This document shows positions 1-10,835 of a DNA stretch of 64,000 nucleotides, in pieces. The notes below the pieces were generated by a model. The model did not search any database. It had not been told where the DNA came from and saw only the letters and a program-made list of their open reading frames with translations. The position numbers and the translations under genes were made by a program. Position 1 is the first letter of the stretch, and each line of letters opens with the position of its first letter. The stretch comes from Zygnema cylindricum (lineage: Eukaryota; Streptophyta; Zygnematophyceae; Zygnematales; Zygnemataceae): assembly GCA_037447655.1 (NCBI GenBank), contig JBBHKE010002818.1, positions 96,757-160,756 of the forward strand. The letters are read 5' to 3'.

Positions 1-1467
1 ATGGAGACACATCATCTTAGCGCCAAGCTTCACAAGTGGTTATAGATACATGCAAGAACAATACTAAAACACAATGGCTATTGTCCGCGCATTAGGCATG
101 CCAGATTTATTCATAACAATCACATACAATCAAAAATAGAAAGAAATCAAACAATCATTGAAACTAGGAGAGAGCGCCTCCTATCGACCTGACATTACTA
201 TTCGCGTGTTTCTTTTGAAGCTCAAAGCTATACTGTAAAACATTTCAGACAATGCATTAAGAGTATAGGTGGGAAGAATTCATGTGATTGAGTTCCAAAA
301 ACGATGTTTACCTCATGCAAATTTGCTTATAATATTAGCTGATGAGGACAAACCTCTAACAACCACAGAATATGACGTGTTTGCTTTGGAAGAGATACCT
401 GATCCCACGTATTATATATTGTACAAAAGAGTGACAATATGTATGATGCATGGTCGATGCGATGTTTGTTCTTTTCATAAAGGTAAATGCAAGAAAGGCT
501 TTCCAAAAGCATTATGTGATGATACCGCATATGAAGTTAATAGATATCCTATGTATAGGATACAAAAAATGGTAAAACACTTGATAAACATTTTATTGTA
601 CAATTTAATCCTCGGTTGTTGAACATGTATAAGTGTCACATTAACGTTGAAGTGTGCTCAACAATCGCATCAGTCAAATATTTGAACAAGTATGTATACA
701 AAAGGCATGATCGAGCCGCAGTATTATTTGGAAACAACGAGCATAGAGACAAATTTCAGCAATGCTTAGATGCTCAATATGTGTCTACATCGGAATCATG
801 TTGGCGATTGTTTGAGGTCCCTTTACAAGCTAAGTCTCACAATGTAGAAAAGATTCCTGTGCATTTACCTCATGAACAAATGGTTATGTTTCACGCAATA
901 AAGAATGCCTCAATTGTTTTGAATGATGCTTCATTTACAAAACCTACAAGTTACTTCGATTTATGCACCAACGATGAGATCGCACGATCTTTTTTTTATC
1001 CAAAAATCCATAAACATTACATGCAGACGAATAAAAATTGGCATAAGCGAGTAAGAGTTAGTCATAGTGTCCTAGGGAGAATGGTCACATGCTCACTAAT
1101 TGTACCCAAACATTATTACCTGCATTTGTAACTTTGCTATCGACGAGGACAAATGTCTTTCAAAGATTTTTGTACTATCTAAAGTGCCAAATACCCCACA
1201 TTTGCCGAAGCTGCAAGTGCAATAGGTTTTCGCAATGATTTTGTGAGGGGAAAGATGCATGGAAGAAGCGTAACATTTCAAATGCCAAAAAAACTACGAA
1301 ACCTATTTGCCACAATCCTCTTTTGCGTTGATCTACAATTCGCAAGTACGTTATGGGCAAAAAAAATCAAAGATATGTTTGAGGATATCCACCATGGTAA
1401 TCGAGCGCGTTACATAGCTCATGATGTTAAAATATATGTATTTTATAAGTCTATATTGAATAAATAA
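1..1467 (+). pseudogene. Helitron Rep/helicase, N-terminal (Helitron_like_N) part, decayed
   Basis: Conceptual translation across several frames follows the N-terminal domain of plant Helitron RepHel proteins. Bases 30-250 read like the FTSGYRYMQEQY..MAIVRALGMPDLFITI segment, here with stop codons. Bases 269-600 read EFQKRCLPHANLLIIL..DKP and IPDP, then a Cys/His segment (MMHGRCDVCSFHKGKCKKGFPK). Bases 616-1060 carry CHINVEVCSTIASVKYLNKYVYK and YVSTSESCWRLFEVPL. Bases 1243-1420 carry LRNLFATILFCVDLQFASTLW. The order matches an autonomous rolling-circle transposon Rep region. At least four frame changes and several stops make it non-functional. It breaks off near 1,467, and the rest of the protein resumes near 5,300 beyond a nested copia element. 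The window starts inside the element, so its 5' TC terminus is not visible. Confidence 0.85.
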
Positions 1468-1477
1468 AAGTGTAAAT

Positions 1478-1725
1478 CAACAAAGGTAGCCTGCTTCTCG
1501 CTCCCTTCTCTAGTCCCCATACTTATTGCTATCACTAAAGACCGGAGAGAGAGCTAGAGCCATGGCTTAAAACTAGAGCCATGGCTGTCTATAGTGAACA
1601 AGGAGAGAAAGAATAGGCTAATACTTAGTGTGTACCAAAAAGTCTGCCGAAACTAGGATTTGATCCTGGTACCTACCATTCTTCAAAACAACCAGTAGCC
1701 ATTAGCTCTATTCTATAGGATACGA
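1478..1725 (-). repeat. SINE-like / tRNA-derived repeat fragment
   Basis: On the minus strand this block runs from a GAGCTAATGGCTAC segment through a weak B-box (GATCAAATCC) into a body containing CCATGGCTCTAG and CTCTCTCTCC and a tail reading AGCAGGCTACCTTTG. The same succession occurs at about 19,315-19,550 on the minus strand, with better A-box (GGTTAGAGC) and B-box (GGTTCGAGTC) motifs. This suggests a tRNA-derived retroposon copy. Its head overlaps the start of the long repeat interpreted as an LTR, so the border between the two is uncertain. Confidence 0.35.
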
Positions 1726-2698
1726 TAAATGCTAATATAAAAAGGGAAAAATAGATATTTAAAGGTGTGGAGAATCCAAACAGACAGATGGCCAAAACGA
1801 TGCCTTTGCCTAGATTTGAACGTGGGTTTGCGAACAACTAGTAGTTGTATGCCTTATCCACTTAGGCATTGACGAAATAAAAAAATTATATGGTTCGACA
1901 CCTAAATAAAGAGTTATGGAACGACGATTTCATTTTATGGACCAAATTGACAAAACGACGCATATAAACTACGGAGCTCACGGACGCGAATCAAACTATG
2001 TAAATTACTTTATCAGATGGACGTCGTCACTGCCGCCAAACTTGAGTGAATTTTGGCAGCTATTGGACATAGCAGCATGCTGTGCCACGTGAGGCTACAT
2101 CATTCGACGCCGAAAAGATGGGAGGAGGATTGACGGCTCCCAAGCTGACAAGTGCCAACATGAAGGCCATTTCGTACAATGGTCGTAAAAGAAGTACGTC
2201 GGCCACTGTACCTTCTTGTACTATACATTCTTTTGAATGGTCTAGTGTACAATAGTATGTACTTGGGAATAGGGGTTTAGAACCTAGCAAATCGTAGGTA
2301 GGTAGCCTCTCTCCCACAATGCTTGGGTACAAATGGTCAACTTTGACCCTTCAAAACTAACTGCTTAGAGGAGCAAATTCAGTGAGTTTTTTTGCTACGG
2401 AATTAGGGGATTCCATGCTACACAAGGATGTTGACCGTCCGAGTTTTTGCTTGCCAAGGTGGTGGCATTTCTAAGGGAAATTCAAAGTGGAGAATGTTGT
2501 CCAAAACACATGTTCAAGCTTTGCATTCTGTGGTGAAACTAAAACTGAAAGTCTTCTTTCACCAAGGTGAAGCTGTATTGGGTTTCTAACTATCACGGTG
2601 TCAGTCATTTGGGTTTGTATCAACTTGGAGTTGGCACTATTGGTATAAGCTTCTTTAGATTTGAGATTTCTGTGGGAAATGGAACGCCTGAAATTTCA
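1646..2698 (+). mobile_element. 5' LTR-like direct repeat of a decayed copia-type element
   Basis: About 1.05 kb is repeated in the same orientation at roughly 4,248-5,289. Shared landmarks in order are CTGGTACCTACCAT, GATATTTAAAGGTGT, GATGCCTTTGCC, CGGACGCGAATC, GCCGCCAAAC, TCCAAGCTGACAAGTGCCAAC, GTACCTTCTTGTACTAT, AGGGGTTTAG and GATTTCTGTGGG, ending near AATTTCA. The two copies flank sequence with copia gag and reverse-transcriptase remnants, so they are best read as the LTR pair. They are visibly diverged (I estimate 75-85% identity), so the insertion is old. A tRNA-Arg-like segment lies inside on the minus strand. Terminal TG..CA borders are not clear. Confidence 0.6.
1805..1877 (-). repeat. 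tRNA-Arg-like (tRNA-derived) segment in LTR
   Basis: The minus strand reads AAGTGGATAAGGC (A-box-like, as in plant tRNA-Arg) followed about 35 nt later by CGTTCAAATC (B-box-like). Acceptor and T stems do not pair fully, so this is a tRNA-derived relic and not a working tRNA gene. It is conserved in the partner LTR at 4,396-4,466. Confidence 0.4.
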
Positions 2699-4213
2699 GG
2701 TTATAGGCCCACCATCTATGGTGCCTTTGTTTAATGGAACAGACTTCACATTTTTCGGATATATGATGGAGGGATTTCTTTTCGAAAATCACTTATAGGA
2801 AATTGTTTCGGGACAAGTTAAGTGTTTGCTAGTGGGCTTTGGTGGAATTCATTATGGATTTTTATGTGGGGCTTTCTACAAAATCAACCTGAGTTTAGAT
2901 GTAACGGAAGGTGGAGGGAAAATCATTGCCATGGAAGGGGATAAAAGGAGAAGGGTAAAGAAACATCTGTGGTGAAGGGGAGTTAGGCTCTCGGCTACGG
3001 TTCCAATTGTAGAAGTTATTACAGAACCAAAATCTGAATAAATGACAGAAAAATCTAGGACTTCTAAAACACTATAGCAAAACATCTCATACTTAGAAAC
3101 GTGTCTAAGTCCATAACTATCTCTCTTATTAACTTAGCCAAGTATTCGAAAATTTGGGAAACACTAATTAAGATTAAAAAGAGTGAGACTATACAGGGGC
3201 AACAGTTAGTAAAACAAAAAACAAAAACCTATGTTTAAAAAGGCGGTAGGATGATATAGTTTTGCAATGATATTATTACATTTTATGTTGAGTTTGCTAG
3301 TGTAGGATATGTAGAATCTGAGGTGAGAAAGATTAACACACTAATCATGAAACTTCCAGATGAGTACAAAAACATCATTAAAAGTAGGCATGAAATGGAT
3401 TACTCATGGAATTGGAGCATTACCATGGGGATGATTCTTGAGAGGGAAAGCAATTTTGAGCTTTATAGGGGATGGAACAGGTTAAATGTACTGACAGCTA
3501 GTGGTGACTAGCGGAAGAGTGATGATAGGAATGGTGGCGATTGGCGGAAGCGTCATAAAGATAAACTTATCGGAACTTCGGAGGAAAGAGAGGAATGGGA
3601 AAAGAAAGGGTCTTCGAAAGGAGGAATTTGTTTTGTAGAGAAATGGGTCACTCTATGGCAGAATGTTAGGTCTCCATATCGCTAATACAGGAAGAGAGAA
3701 AAAACTTTCAAATTCACGAAAGCAATAATGTGCTTTGGAGGGATAAGGGAAGAAAAGGGTACTTCAGGAAGTTAAACATGTTGAGGATGTCAATGAGTGT
3801 AGAGTAAATGACTCAGAAACGAGAAAGTCGGATTTAAAATTTAAATTGGAAGAAGTGAAAAATCAAAATATTAAGGATATTCTAATACATATTTCGGAGA
3901 CAGAAAATTTATCGAAAATGAGACTTCAGCAGATTTCAAGGAAAGGAGAGAAGTAAATGTAGAAGTAGCCTCAAAGGATAGGGGGGGAAAAGAAAATTTA
4001 TTGAAAGATTTAGGAGAGGAGAAATATTTTTTGGGAATCAAAATGAAAAGTGATAGTGAAAAGATTCATATGGATCTGAAAAGGGGAAGTGCGGAAAAAT
4101 CAGAATATGGAGTTATTATCATAGATAATCATTTAAGTGGGGAAGATGAACAATTTATGAGAACTTTAGTAAGGACTAATGGTTTCTGGATAATTTTTGG
4201 GGAGGGTAGATTT
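2699..4213 (+). pseudogene. Ty1/copia-like internal region: gag and RT remnants
   Basis: Fragments in the expected copia order lie between the two long repeats. Bases 2,730-2,800 read PLFNGTDFTFFGYMMEGFL, like the copia gag start (F-x-G-x-N/D-[YF]..M..FL). Bases 3,282-3,511 read EVRKINTLIMKLPDEYKNII, like the UBN2 gag core. Bases 3,620-3,665 read CREMGHSMAEC, a zinc knuckle that has lost its first cysteine. Bases 4,001-4,140 read MKDLGEEKYFLGIKM, the conserved C-terminal reverse-transcriptase motif usually written KDLGEAKYFLGIE. Protease, integrase and most of RT are missing and stop codons are frequent, so the copy is dead and internally deleted. It is inserted inside the Helitron helicase. 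Confidence 0.7.
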
Positions 4214-5289
4214 GACATCACTTCTTGGTGTGATGTCACTTATGAAGATTTGTTCCTGGTACCTACCATCCGTTTGAGTAGACGGTAGCCATTAGCTTTA
4301 TTATAGAGTCTAAAAACCAATGCTGAGATATATAGGATACAATAGATATTTAAAGGTGTACACGTAGAGAATTCAAACTGACAGATGACCAAAATGATGC
4401 CTTTGCCCAGATTTGAACCTAGGTTCGCCTGTAGTCATACGCCTTATCCACTAACGCATTGATGAATTGACAAACATATATAGTTTAATACCTAATTAAA
4501 GAGTTACACGATGACACTTTCATTCAATGGACCAAATTGACGAAACGACACATATAAACTACGACGCTCACGGACGCGAATCGAACCGTGTAAAATACTT
4601 GATCGGAAAGACGTTGTCATCGCCGCCAAACCCGAGTGAATTTTGGCGGCTATCGAACATAGCGGCGCACTCTGCCATGTGGCGCTACATCATTAGACGC
4701 CAATAAAGATGGGAGGAGAAACGATAGCTTCCAAGCTGACAAGTGCCAACCAAAAGGCCATGTCAAATAATGGTCGTACAAAAAGTACGGCGACCACTGT
4801 ACCTTCTTGTACTATATAGTTTTTTGATAATTTTAGGGTGTAATAGGTAGCTGTGAGTAGGGGTTTAGGACTTAGTAAAATCTTTGGTGGGTAGCGTCTT
4901 TTTCAGAATGCTTCAGTACAAAAGGTCAACTTTCACCCTTCATAACTACATACTCAAGGGAGCAAATTCAGTGATTTTTTTTGCTGCGCACTCAAGGGAG
5001 TTCACGCTAGACACGGTTGTAGTCTGTCAGAGTTTTCACCTTCCAGGGTGACAGAATTTTTAAGGGAAAGTCAAAGTGGGGAATGTTGTCCAAAACACAT
5101 GCTTAAGCTTTGCATTTTGTGGTGAAATTGAGCACATATAAAGTATTCTTTCACAAGGGTGAAGCTGTAATTGGGTTTTTTCTGTCACGATGTCAGTCAT
5201 TTGGGTTTGTGTTAACTTGGATTTGTCACTCTCGAGATAAGCATTTTTAGATCTACGATTTCTGTGGGGAAATCGAACCTTTAGAATTT
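4214..5289 (+). mobile_element. 3' LTR-like direct repeat of the decayed copia-type element
   Basis: This is the partner of the repeat at 1,646-2,698; homology is clear from about 4,248 to 5,289. Just before it, TTTTTGGGGAGGGTAGA at about 4,193 resembles a polypurine tract. The following TGACATCAC..GTGATGTCA is a perfect 9-bp inverted repeat that could be the 5' edge of this LTR, but it has no counterpart in the first copy. Beyond 5,289 the sequence returns to Helitron helicase codons. Confidence 0.6.
4396..4466 (-). repeat. tRNA-Arg-like segment in 3' LTR
   Basis: Minus-strand A-box-like TTAGTGGATAAGGCG and B-box-like GGTTCAAATC are about 30 nt apart. The first matches plant tRNA-Arg D-arm sequence closely and is better preserved than in the partner LTR. 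No complete cloverleaf can be drawn, so it is a tRNA-derived relic that may retain Pol III promoter boxes. Confidence 0.4.
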
Positions 5290-5299
5290 CATATTAGTC

Positions 5300-7288
5300 A
5301 AGTAATAATAAGAATCTTATACGAGAAAAAGATATAGACATCGAACAATTCTTACACGGGGGTAGGAAATCGCTTATAAACTATCCAAGTCTACCCCATT
5401 TGTCACATTATCCTGAGAACTCATTCGTCAAAGACAAAGACAAATCAATCAATAGACACTGAAAAATCCTACAATCATCAAGACATGACAAGAGTGTTAT
5501 CTACAGTCACCACACTCAATGCGGAATAAAAAGAAACTTATGAGATAGTTACAAAGGTAGTTCACGAAACTCCAAAGACTGAAACTTGTTTCTCTCTTGA
5601 TAAACCAATAGGAACAGGAATATCATTTGTCATAGAGAAGAGTTTTGCAAAAGTGCGTACGAACGGCAATATAGCTATCGTCGTTGTACACGTGGTTTAG
5701 CAGCCTTGTTTTTGACAAGTGGAAGATCAACACACTCAAGATTTAAGCTTCTATTAAATATAGACGCTCAATCTACATGTAATATCTCAGCTCAATTGGA
5801 CCATGCAGAGTTGTTTGGTCAAACCTCTCTAATCGTTTGGGATGAAGTTTCTATGTCTCATCGACATCTACTTGAGGCAGTGGATAGAACATTGCAAGAT
5901 TTACGAGGAGATCAAAAACCTTTTGGGAATATAGTGTTTCTCATAGCGGGCGACTTTCGTCAATGCCTCCCAGTTATTCAAAAAGCCACAGATGCTCAAA
6001 TTATCGCAGCATGCGTTAAAAACAGCCCTTTATGGCAAAAATTCAAACAACTTCGTCTGAAAATAAATATGCGTGTTCGCACAGCTCAAGATGACGTTGC
6101 CGCCTCAACACTCCAGGAATTTGCCGACTTCTTGCTTCAAGTTGGGGAGGGGCGACACGAATCACACCCACGGTTACCACCAGAGTACATAAAGATTCCA
6201 AAAGATATAGTGCTCCATAGAAGTAATGACACGAATGCAAACTTGGAGAACCTCATTCAATGCACCTTTCCAAACGTAACAACGCAATACATTCGCGATG
6301 GTTACTTCTCAGATCGTGCTATACTGTCTCCTCGCAATGTGGATGTTAACATCGTCAACGACTGGTGATGAGGAAAATACCCGAACAAGAGCATGAATAC
6401 ATTTCTGTAGACTCAGTGGAGATCGAAGAACCTGATCAACAATTATTGTTGCCACAAGAATTCCTCAACTCCTTAACAACCAGTGGCATCCCACCGCACA
6501 TCCTTAAACTAAAAACAGGTGCATCAATTATTCTCATAACCTCATTTATCATACAGCTATTTAAGTCTTTAAATATCAATGTGGAAATTTATATAATCAA
6601 TTACCCACAATCCATAATGCCTATGATTAAATCAAAATTAACTTGGATATAATAATATATTAAATACACATTCTTTAATAAAAATCAAATTAATACAAGT
6701 TCACATGGTTATTTATCTGTTTAAACATCAAAAAAAATATGCACTTCAATACAAACCACAATCTGTAATTTCTATAATTTAAATCATATTAACAAAAAAT
6801 ATATGATCTGATATTGAATACATACTAATTGACATTTTTAATGTGAAACAGGTACACCGATCATTCTACTACGTAATATCAACGGTGAAAGGGGACTTTG
6901 TAATGGAACCAAACTCCGAGTGGTGGGTCTTTCCAAAAACTGCATTCACGCAAAAATACTCACTGGTGTCGCACAAAACACCGAAGTTTTCATTCCGCGT
7001 ATACCGATGATCAGCAACGAAAAAACTTTGCCATTCCAAATCAAACGGAGACAATTTCCAGTACAAGTAGGATTTGCTATGACAATCAACAAAGCACAAG
7101 GACAATCAATACACCATTTGGGTCTGTATTTGCCCCAATCAGTGTTTGCACACGGACAACTATATGTGGCGTTGTCGCGAGTCACTTCACGCGCCAATAT
7201 AAAAGTGTTGATTGAAGAATCGATACTCGAAGATGAAAACGGAACGTATACCAAGAATGTTGTTTACAAAAGTGTTATTAATTCATAG
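5300..7288 (+). pseudogene. Helitron Rep/helicase, Pif1-like helicase part, with a probable intron
   Basis: This continues the RepHel protein interrupted at 1,467. Bases 5,325-5,400 read KDIDIEQFLHGGRKSLINYPSL, the segment that normally follows the Rep domain. The Walker A region (about 5,605-5,640) is eroded (IGTGIS in place of GGTGKT). Bases 5,700-6,530 keep a long open frame with THSRF, STCNIS, the Walker B-like LIVWDEVSM, and AGDFRQCLPV. Bases 6,852-7,288 keep LCNGTKLRVV, GFAMTINKAQGQS and YVALSRVTS, the last Pif1 motifs. The two halves are separated by 333 nt (6,519-6,851) that look like a GT-AG intron with a TACTAAT branch-point-like motif. Splicing would restore a KTGTPIILLRNI reading. 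Without the Walker A lysine the copy is presumably inactive. Confidence 0.85.
6519..6851 (+). other. Putative spliceosomal intron in the Helitron helicase
   Basis: The insertion begins GTGCAT, ends AACAG and is AT-rich, with TACTAATTGAC about 28 nt before the acceptor. Removing it exactly rejoins the helicase frame (LKTG / TPIILLRN). The bases around both splice sites are copies of one another (AAACAGGTGCATCAATTATTCT against AAACAGGTACACCGATCATTCT). It is therefore flanked by a direct repeat containing AGGT. The first 130 nt are also open in the helicase frame. Confidence 0.55.
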
Positions 7289-7819
7289 TGTTCATTAGTT
7301 GAATTATAAGTGACACAAGTTGGCAAATGACATGCTAAGGTTATGATTTGAAAATCATATTGTGTAACAAAACACACCAACATCAAAGCTGTAGACAAAA
7401 ATAAACATTTGCTTTATGACAGTTACACATAGATATAGGCAGAGAATGGTTAGTTTAGTATAGTTAGTCAGTTGAAATTGCTAGAGCCACACACCATTGA
7501 ACGTTATTACAAAGGTGACACTCAGTCGTCAATAAACCCATTAAATGTCAACTATGATATTCCTATTGTGAAGTAGACTAAATTTGATTATGAACTTCAA
7601 AACATGTTTGTTTGCACAGACTAGCATCTTACATGGGACATTCTCTCGAATTAAAATTGTCTATATTTGTGTTGCAAATCAAAACACCCTATGGTTGTTA
7701 TTCCCTCATATGATTTACATTTGTATAGTTCATCGTAAAACTCACCTGAAGTTGTTCCCAAACTTATAGATAGAGTACAAAAGCTTTATACAACCTTAAA
7801 CACACACAACACGACCTTT

Positions 7820-7847
7820 GCCCGTGTAACGGGCATTGATGTACTAG
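7820..7847 (+). mobile_element. Helitron 3' terminus (hairpin plus CTAG)
   Basis: GCCCGT-GTA-ACGGGC (7,820-7,834) forms a perfect 6-bp GC-rich hairpin. Nine bases later comes CTAG (7,844-7,847) followed by T. This is the canonical Helitron 3' end: a subterminal hairpin, then CTRR inserted before T. It lies about 530 bp downstream of the helicase stop in the same orientation, giving the right border of the element that spans the left of the window. Confidence 0.8.
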
Positions 7848-9533
7848 TAGACGAAAACTTGGACTTGCTCGTCTTCGGGGGCATTCCAAGTTGCGGCTGA
7901 CGTAGGAAAGTTACGGTTAGTTGAACCATTGTTTTATCATTTGTTCAGGATTAAACAACATATATAGATTGTAATTTCCAGCAAATAATTATTAACATCG
8001 GAAATATTGTGTTGTTACGGCAACAACCACAAAACAGTCAGTTTCAAAAAAGTTTTGAACTCGCTGCGATAAACAAAAGAAAAGCCCGACTCTTTTTCTC
8101 TGTTCATAGGGGGGGGATGCATTGCCAGCTACAAACTGGTTCGACACAAAATAAACAACATAAATGTTAATAATTGTTTTTGTTAATTGTTTTTGTTTGT
8201 TTGACATGTATATGTGACCGTTGTCTTTAAGATGTTAATCAGTAAATTTCTCGACATCCAAGAGTGTACACGGTGCATTGTTATTACAACAAGAAAAGTA
8301 GTAGTGTGGGGATTATAATGTTGTTCTTAATTCAGATTCAAGTTGGAAGACGTGACCGCATTTAATGGCTCTGATGTATGTTGTCTCAACAACAATGCAT
8401 GATGTACCAGAACAGCGTTTTCTCCACAGCATCTTACTACCTTAGTATTAGAAGACCCTAGAAAGCCTTGTCGTTTTATTACTGTTGTGTCTGGGTAACT
8501 TCTTACCGATGATCAATATGTACCTTTTTCTTGACTTACCGATAATCGACATAAATCGCGATAAATTTACCAATATAACTGCTGAGAAATTTAAGCAACA
8601 ATTTCCTACTGATTCCGTACTTGTTCCGTACTGGTTCCGTACTTTCGGTACAAAGTACACACTGGATTGTGAAACTCCTCCCCCCTCCCCCTCAATAAAA
8701 TATAGTCGTGACGCTGCTACTCTTCAACATCTTCGATATTTTCCTTTGTGGGAAAAAGAAATTTTATTTGGAGCAATATTACTTTTGTTTTGAAACTTCT
8801 TCGGTTTTCAAAATCATCTTTACTTCCTTTACTATCTCTTGGTTTAATGTGATGTTTCATACTCCAAATGGAGTTGCTTTTTCCATTATCAAGAATGATA
8901 TATATATTAAAAATTGCCATATTGAAAATCCGTATTTGTGAACTATTACCATCCATCTCGACTCGAAATTAGCCACACTAATTGAATGTGTGCTTTTTCA
9001 ACCAAAACCATAAATCAATGTTAAGAAATTATTTACGTAAGAGGCCCACAATGAGCCACATGGCAAAATAATTATATGTTATTTTAAATAACAAAAGTGG
9101 TAAAAGCTAATGTAGTACATTAAACAATATTTGGTGTTCCTTCGAAAGCAAAGTTAGCAAATTACTATCAACTATTATCAATATACAATCAGCAATATTG
9201 AAAGTTCCCTATTCACACCAATTACCTAGTCACTTTCGGAAACAAAAAAAAAAAAAAAAAAAACGATCTTTTCCCCAACTTCTAGGTACTATTTTTTTCC
9301 TTCATCAATGTACACATGGTACAATTTCCAAACAAAATATATGTGCTAATAACAACTCACATTTTTCGAACGTTGGCGGTTTCGAATTGGTTTTTTTTTC
9401 CTAATATTGTTTATTGCTTTGTTTTTCTTTAAAACAACAAATTCCCAAATAACATTTTCTTTCTTTTCAAATATCGTGCGACTACCTCCAAATGCATAAA
9501 ATGAAAGAACAAAAAAAAAAAAAAAAAAAACGA
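7848..9533. other. Intergenic sequence, no gene seen
   Basis: AT-rich sequence between the Helitron 3' end and the truncated second copy. It holds short homopolymers (A20 near 9,245) and an imperfect TTCCGTACT repeat at 8,612-8,644. No reading frame shows family resemblance. Confidence 0.6.
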
Positions 9534-10345
9534 TTAAAGTTCGAGTGGTGGCATACTGATGATCAGCAAAGAACAAACTTTGCCATTCCAAATCAACTAT
9601 GACAACCAACAAGGCATAAAGACAATCACACCACTTTGGTCTGTATTTGCCACAATCTGTGTTTGCACACGGACAACTATATGTGGCATTGTCGCGAGTC
9701 ACATCACGTGCCAATGTAAAAGTGTTGATTGAAGAACCGATACTTGAGGATGAAAATGGAACGTATACCTAAAATGTTGTTTAAAAAAGTGTTATTAATG
9801 TAGTGTACATCAGCTGAAATATTAGTGAACACAAGTAGACAAATGATATGCCAAGGTTACGATTTCAAATGCATATTGTTTAACAAAACACTCCAACAAG
9901 AAATATAGACTAAAAATTAACGCTTGACTTCTAAAAGTTACACATAGTTATAAGCGGAGTGTGATTAGTTAAATATAGTTAGTTACAAATTAAATTGCTA
10001 GAGCAACTCACCATTAAACATTATGACAAAAATGAAGCTCAATCATCAATAAACCCATTTAATCTTAATTGCGATATTCCTGTTGTAAAGTATACAAAAT
10101 ATGATTATGAACTTCAAAACATTTATAGTCGCACTGAATTACATCTTACATGGGACATTTTTCGGTATAAAATTGTCTATATTTGTGTTGTAAATCAAAA
10201 CACCCTATGGTTGTTATTCCCACATAAACTTTACATTTGTATAGGTCATCAAAAAACCACATGTGTTTGTTCCCAAATGTATAGTGTACAAATATATGTA
10301 CAAGCATACACACAAAAGGAACCATGCCTATGTAACGGGCATTTT
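9534..10345 (+). mobile_element. Truncated second Helitron copy (helicase 3' end and tail)
   Basis: Bases 9,550-9,780 are a degenerate copy of the helicase end at 6,990-7,260. Shared strings include TTTGCCATTCCAAATCAA and ACACGGACAACTATATGTGGC. Homology continues through the tail, including GACAAATGATATGCCAAGGTTA and CACCCTATGGTTGTTATTCC, to a decayed hairpin GCCTATGTAACGGGC at 10,326-10,340. The CTAG end is not preserved. Stops and a deletion after CAAGGCATAA make it non-coding. Confidence 0.75.
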
Positions 10346-10560
10346 TTGTCTTGTTAAAGCAAAAAGTATTAGTAATGCTATTAAGTCTTCAAAGGTGCAA
10401 AACAAACTAGGACCAGATTAGCGTTATTAAATGCAAATAGCACAATTCCAAGAGGTTGGTGGCTAGCCCTTCTCGACCAAAAAACCTGCACTTCTTTCAT
10501 AAATAGCAGCAATAATCATTACCAAACAAAAAAAGTATGGGGATGTTCTGAGGTTTTCTC
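10346..10560. other. Short spacer, nothing recognised
   Basis: Non-coding sequence between the truncated Helitron tail and the minisatellite. No motif or reading frame stands out. Confidence 0.5.
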
Positions 10561-10574
10561 CTATTGATCGTCAG

Positions 10575-10800
10575 AATGCTTTCCAACTCCGGGAGGATGT
10601 TTCCCAACTCCCGGAGACCGTTTTCCGACTCCGGGAGGATGTTTCCCAACTCCCGGAGGATGTTTTCCAACTCCCGTAGGGTGTTTTCCAACTCCGGGAG
10701 GATGTTTCCCAACTCCGGGAGGATGTTTTCCAGCTCCGGGAGGATGTTTCCCAACTCCTGGAGGGTGTTTCCCAACGCCTGGAGGATGTCGGCCTCCTGT
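10575..10800. repeat. 21-bp minisatellite, about 11 units, open on both strands
   Basis: A tandem repeat of GATGTTTCCCAACTCCGGGAG with point variants at a fixed 21-bp period. Because the period is a multiple of three, both strands stay open. Plus 10,564-10,812 reads as a 7-residue repeat of the type MFPNSGR. Minus 10,835-10,497 (112 codons from an ATG) reads as a 7-residue repeat of the type ELGNILP, with leucines spaced as in a heptad coiled coil. No homologue is recognised and neither frame has convincing flanking gene structure, so coding status is unknown. Confidence 0.75.
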
Positions 10801-10835
10801 AAGAAATCGTGAATAATGTTTAAAAAATGAGTCAT

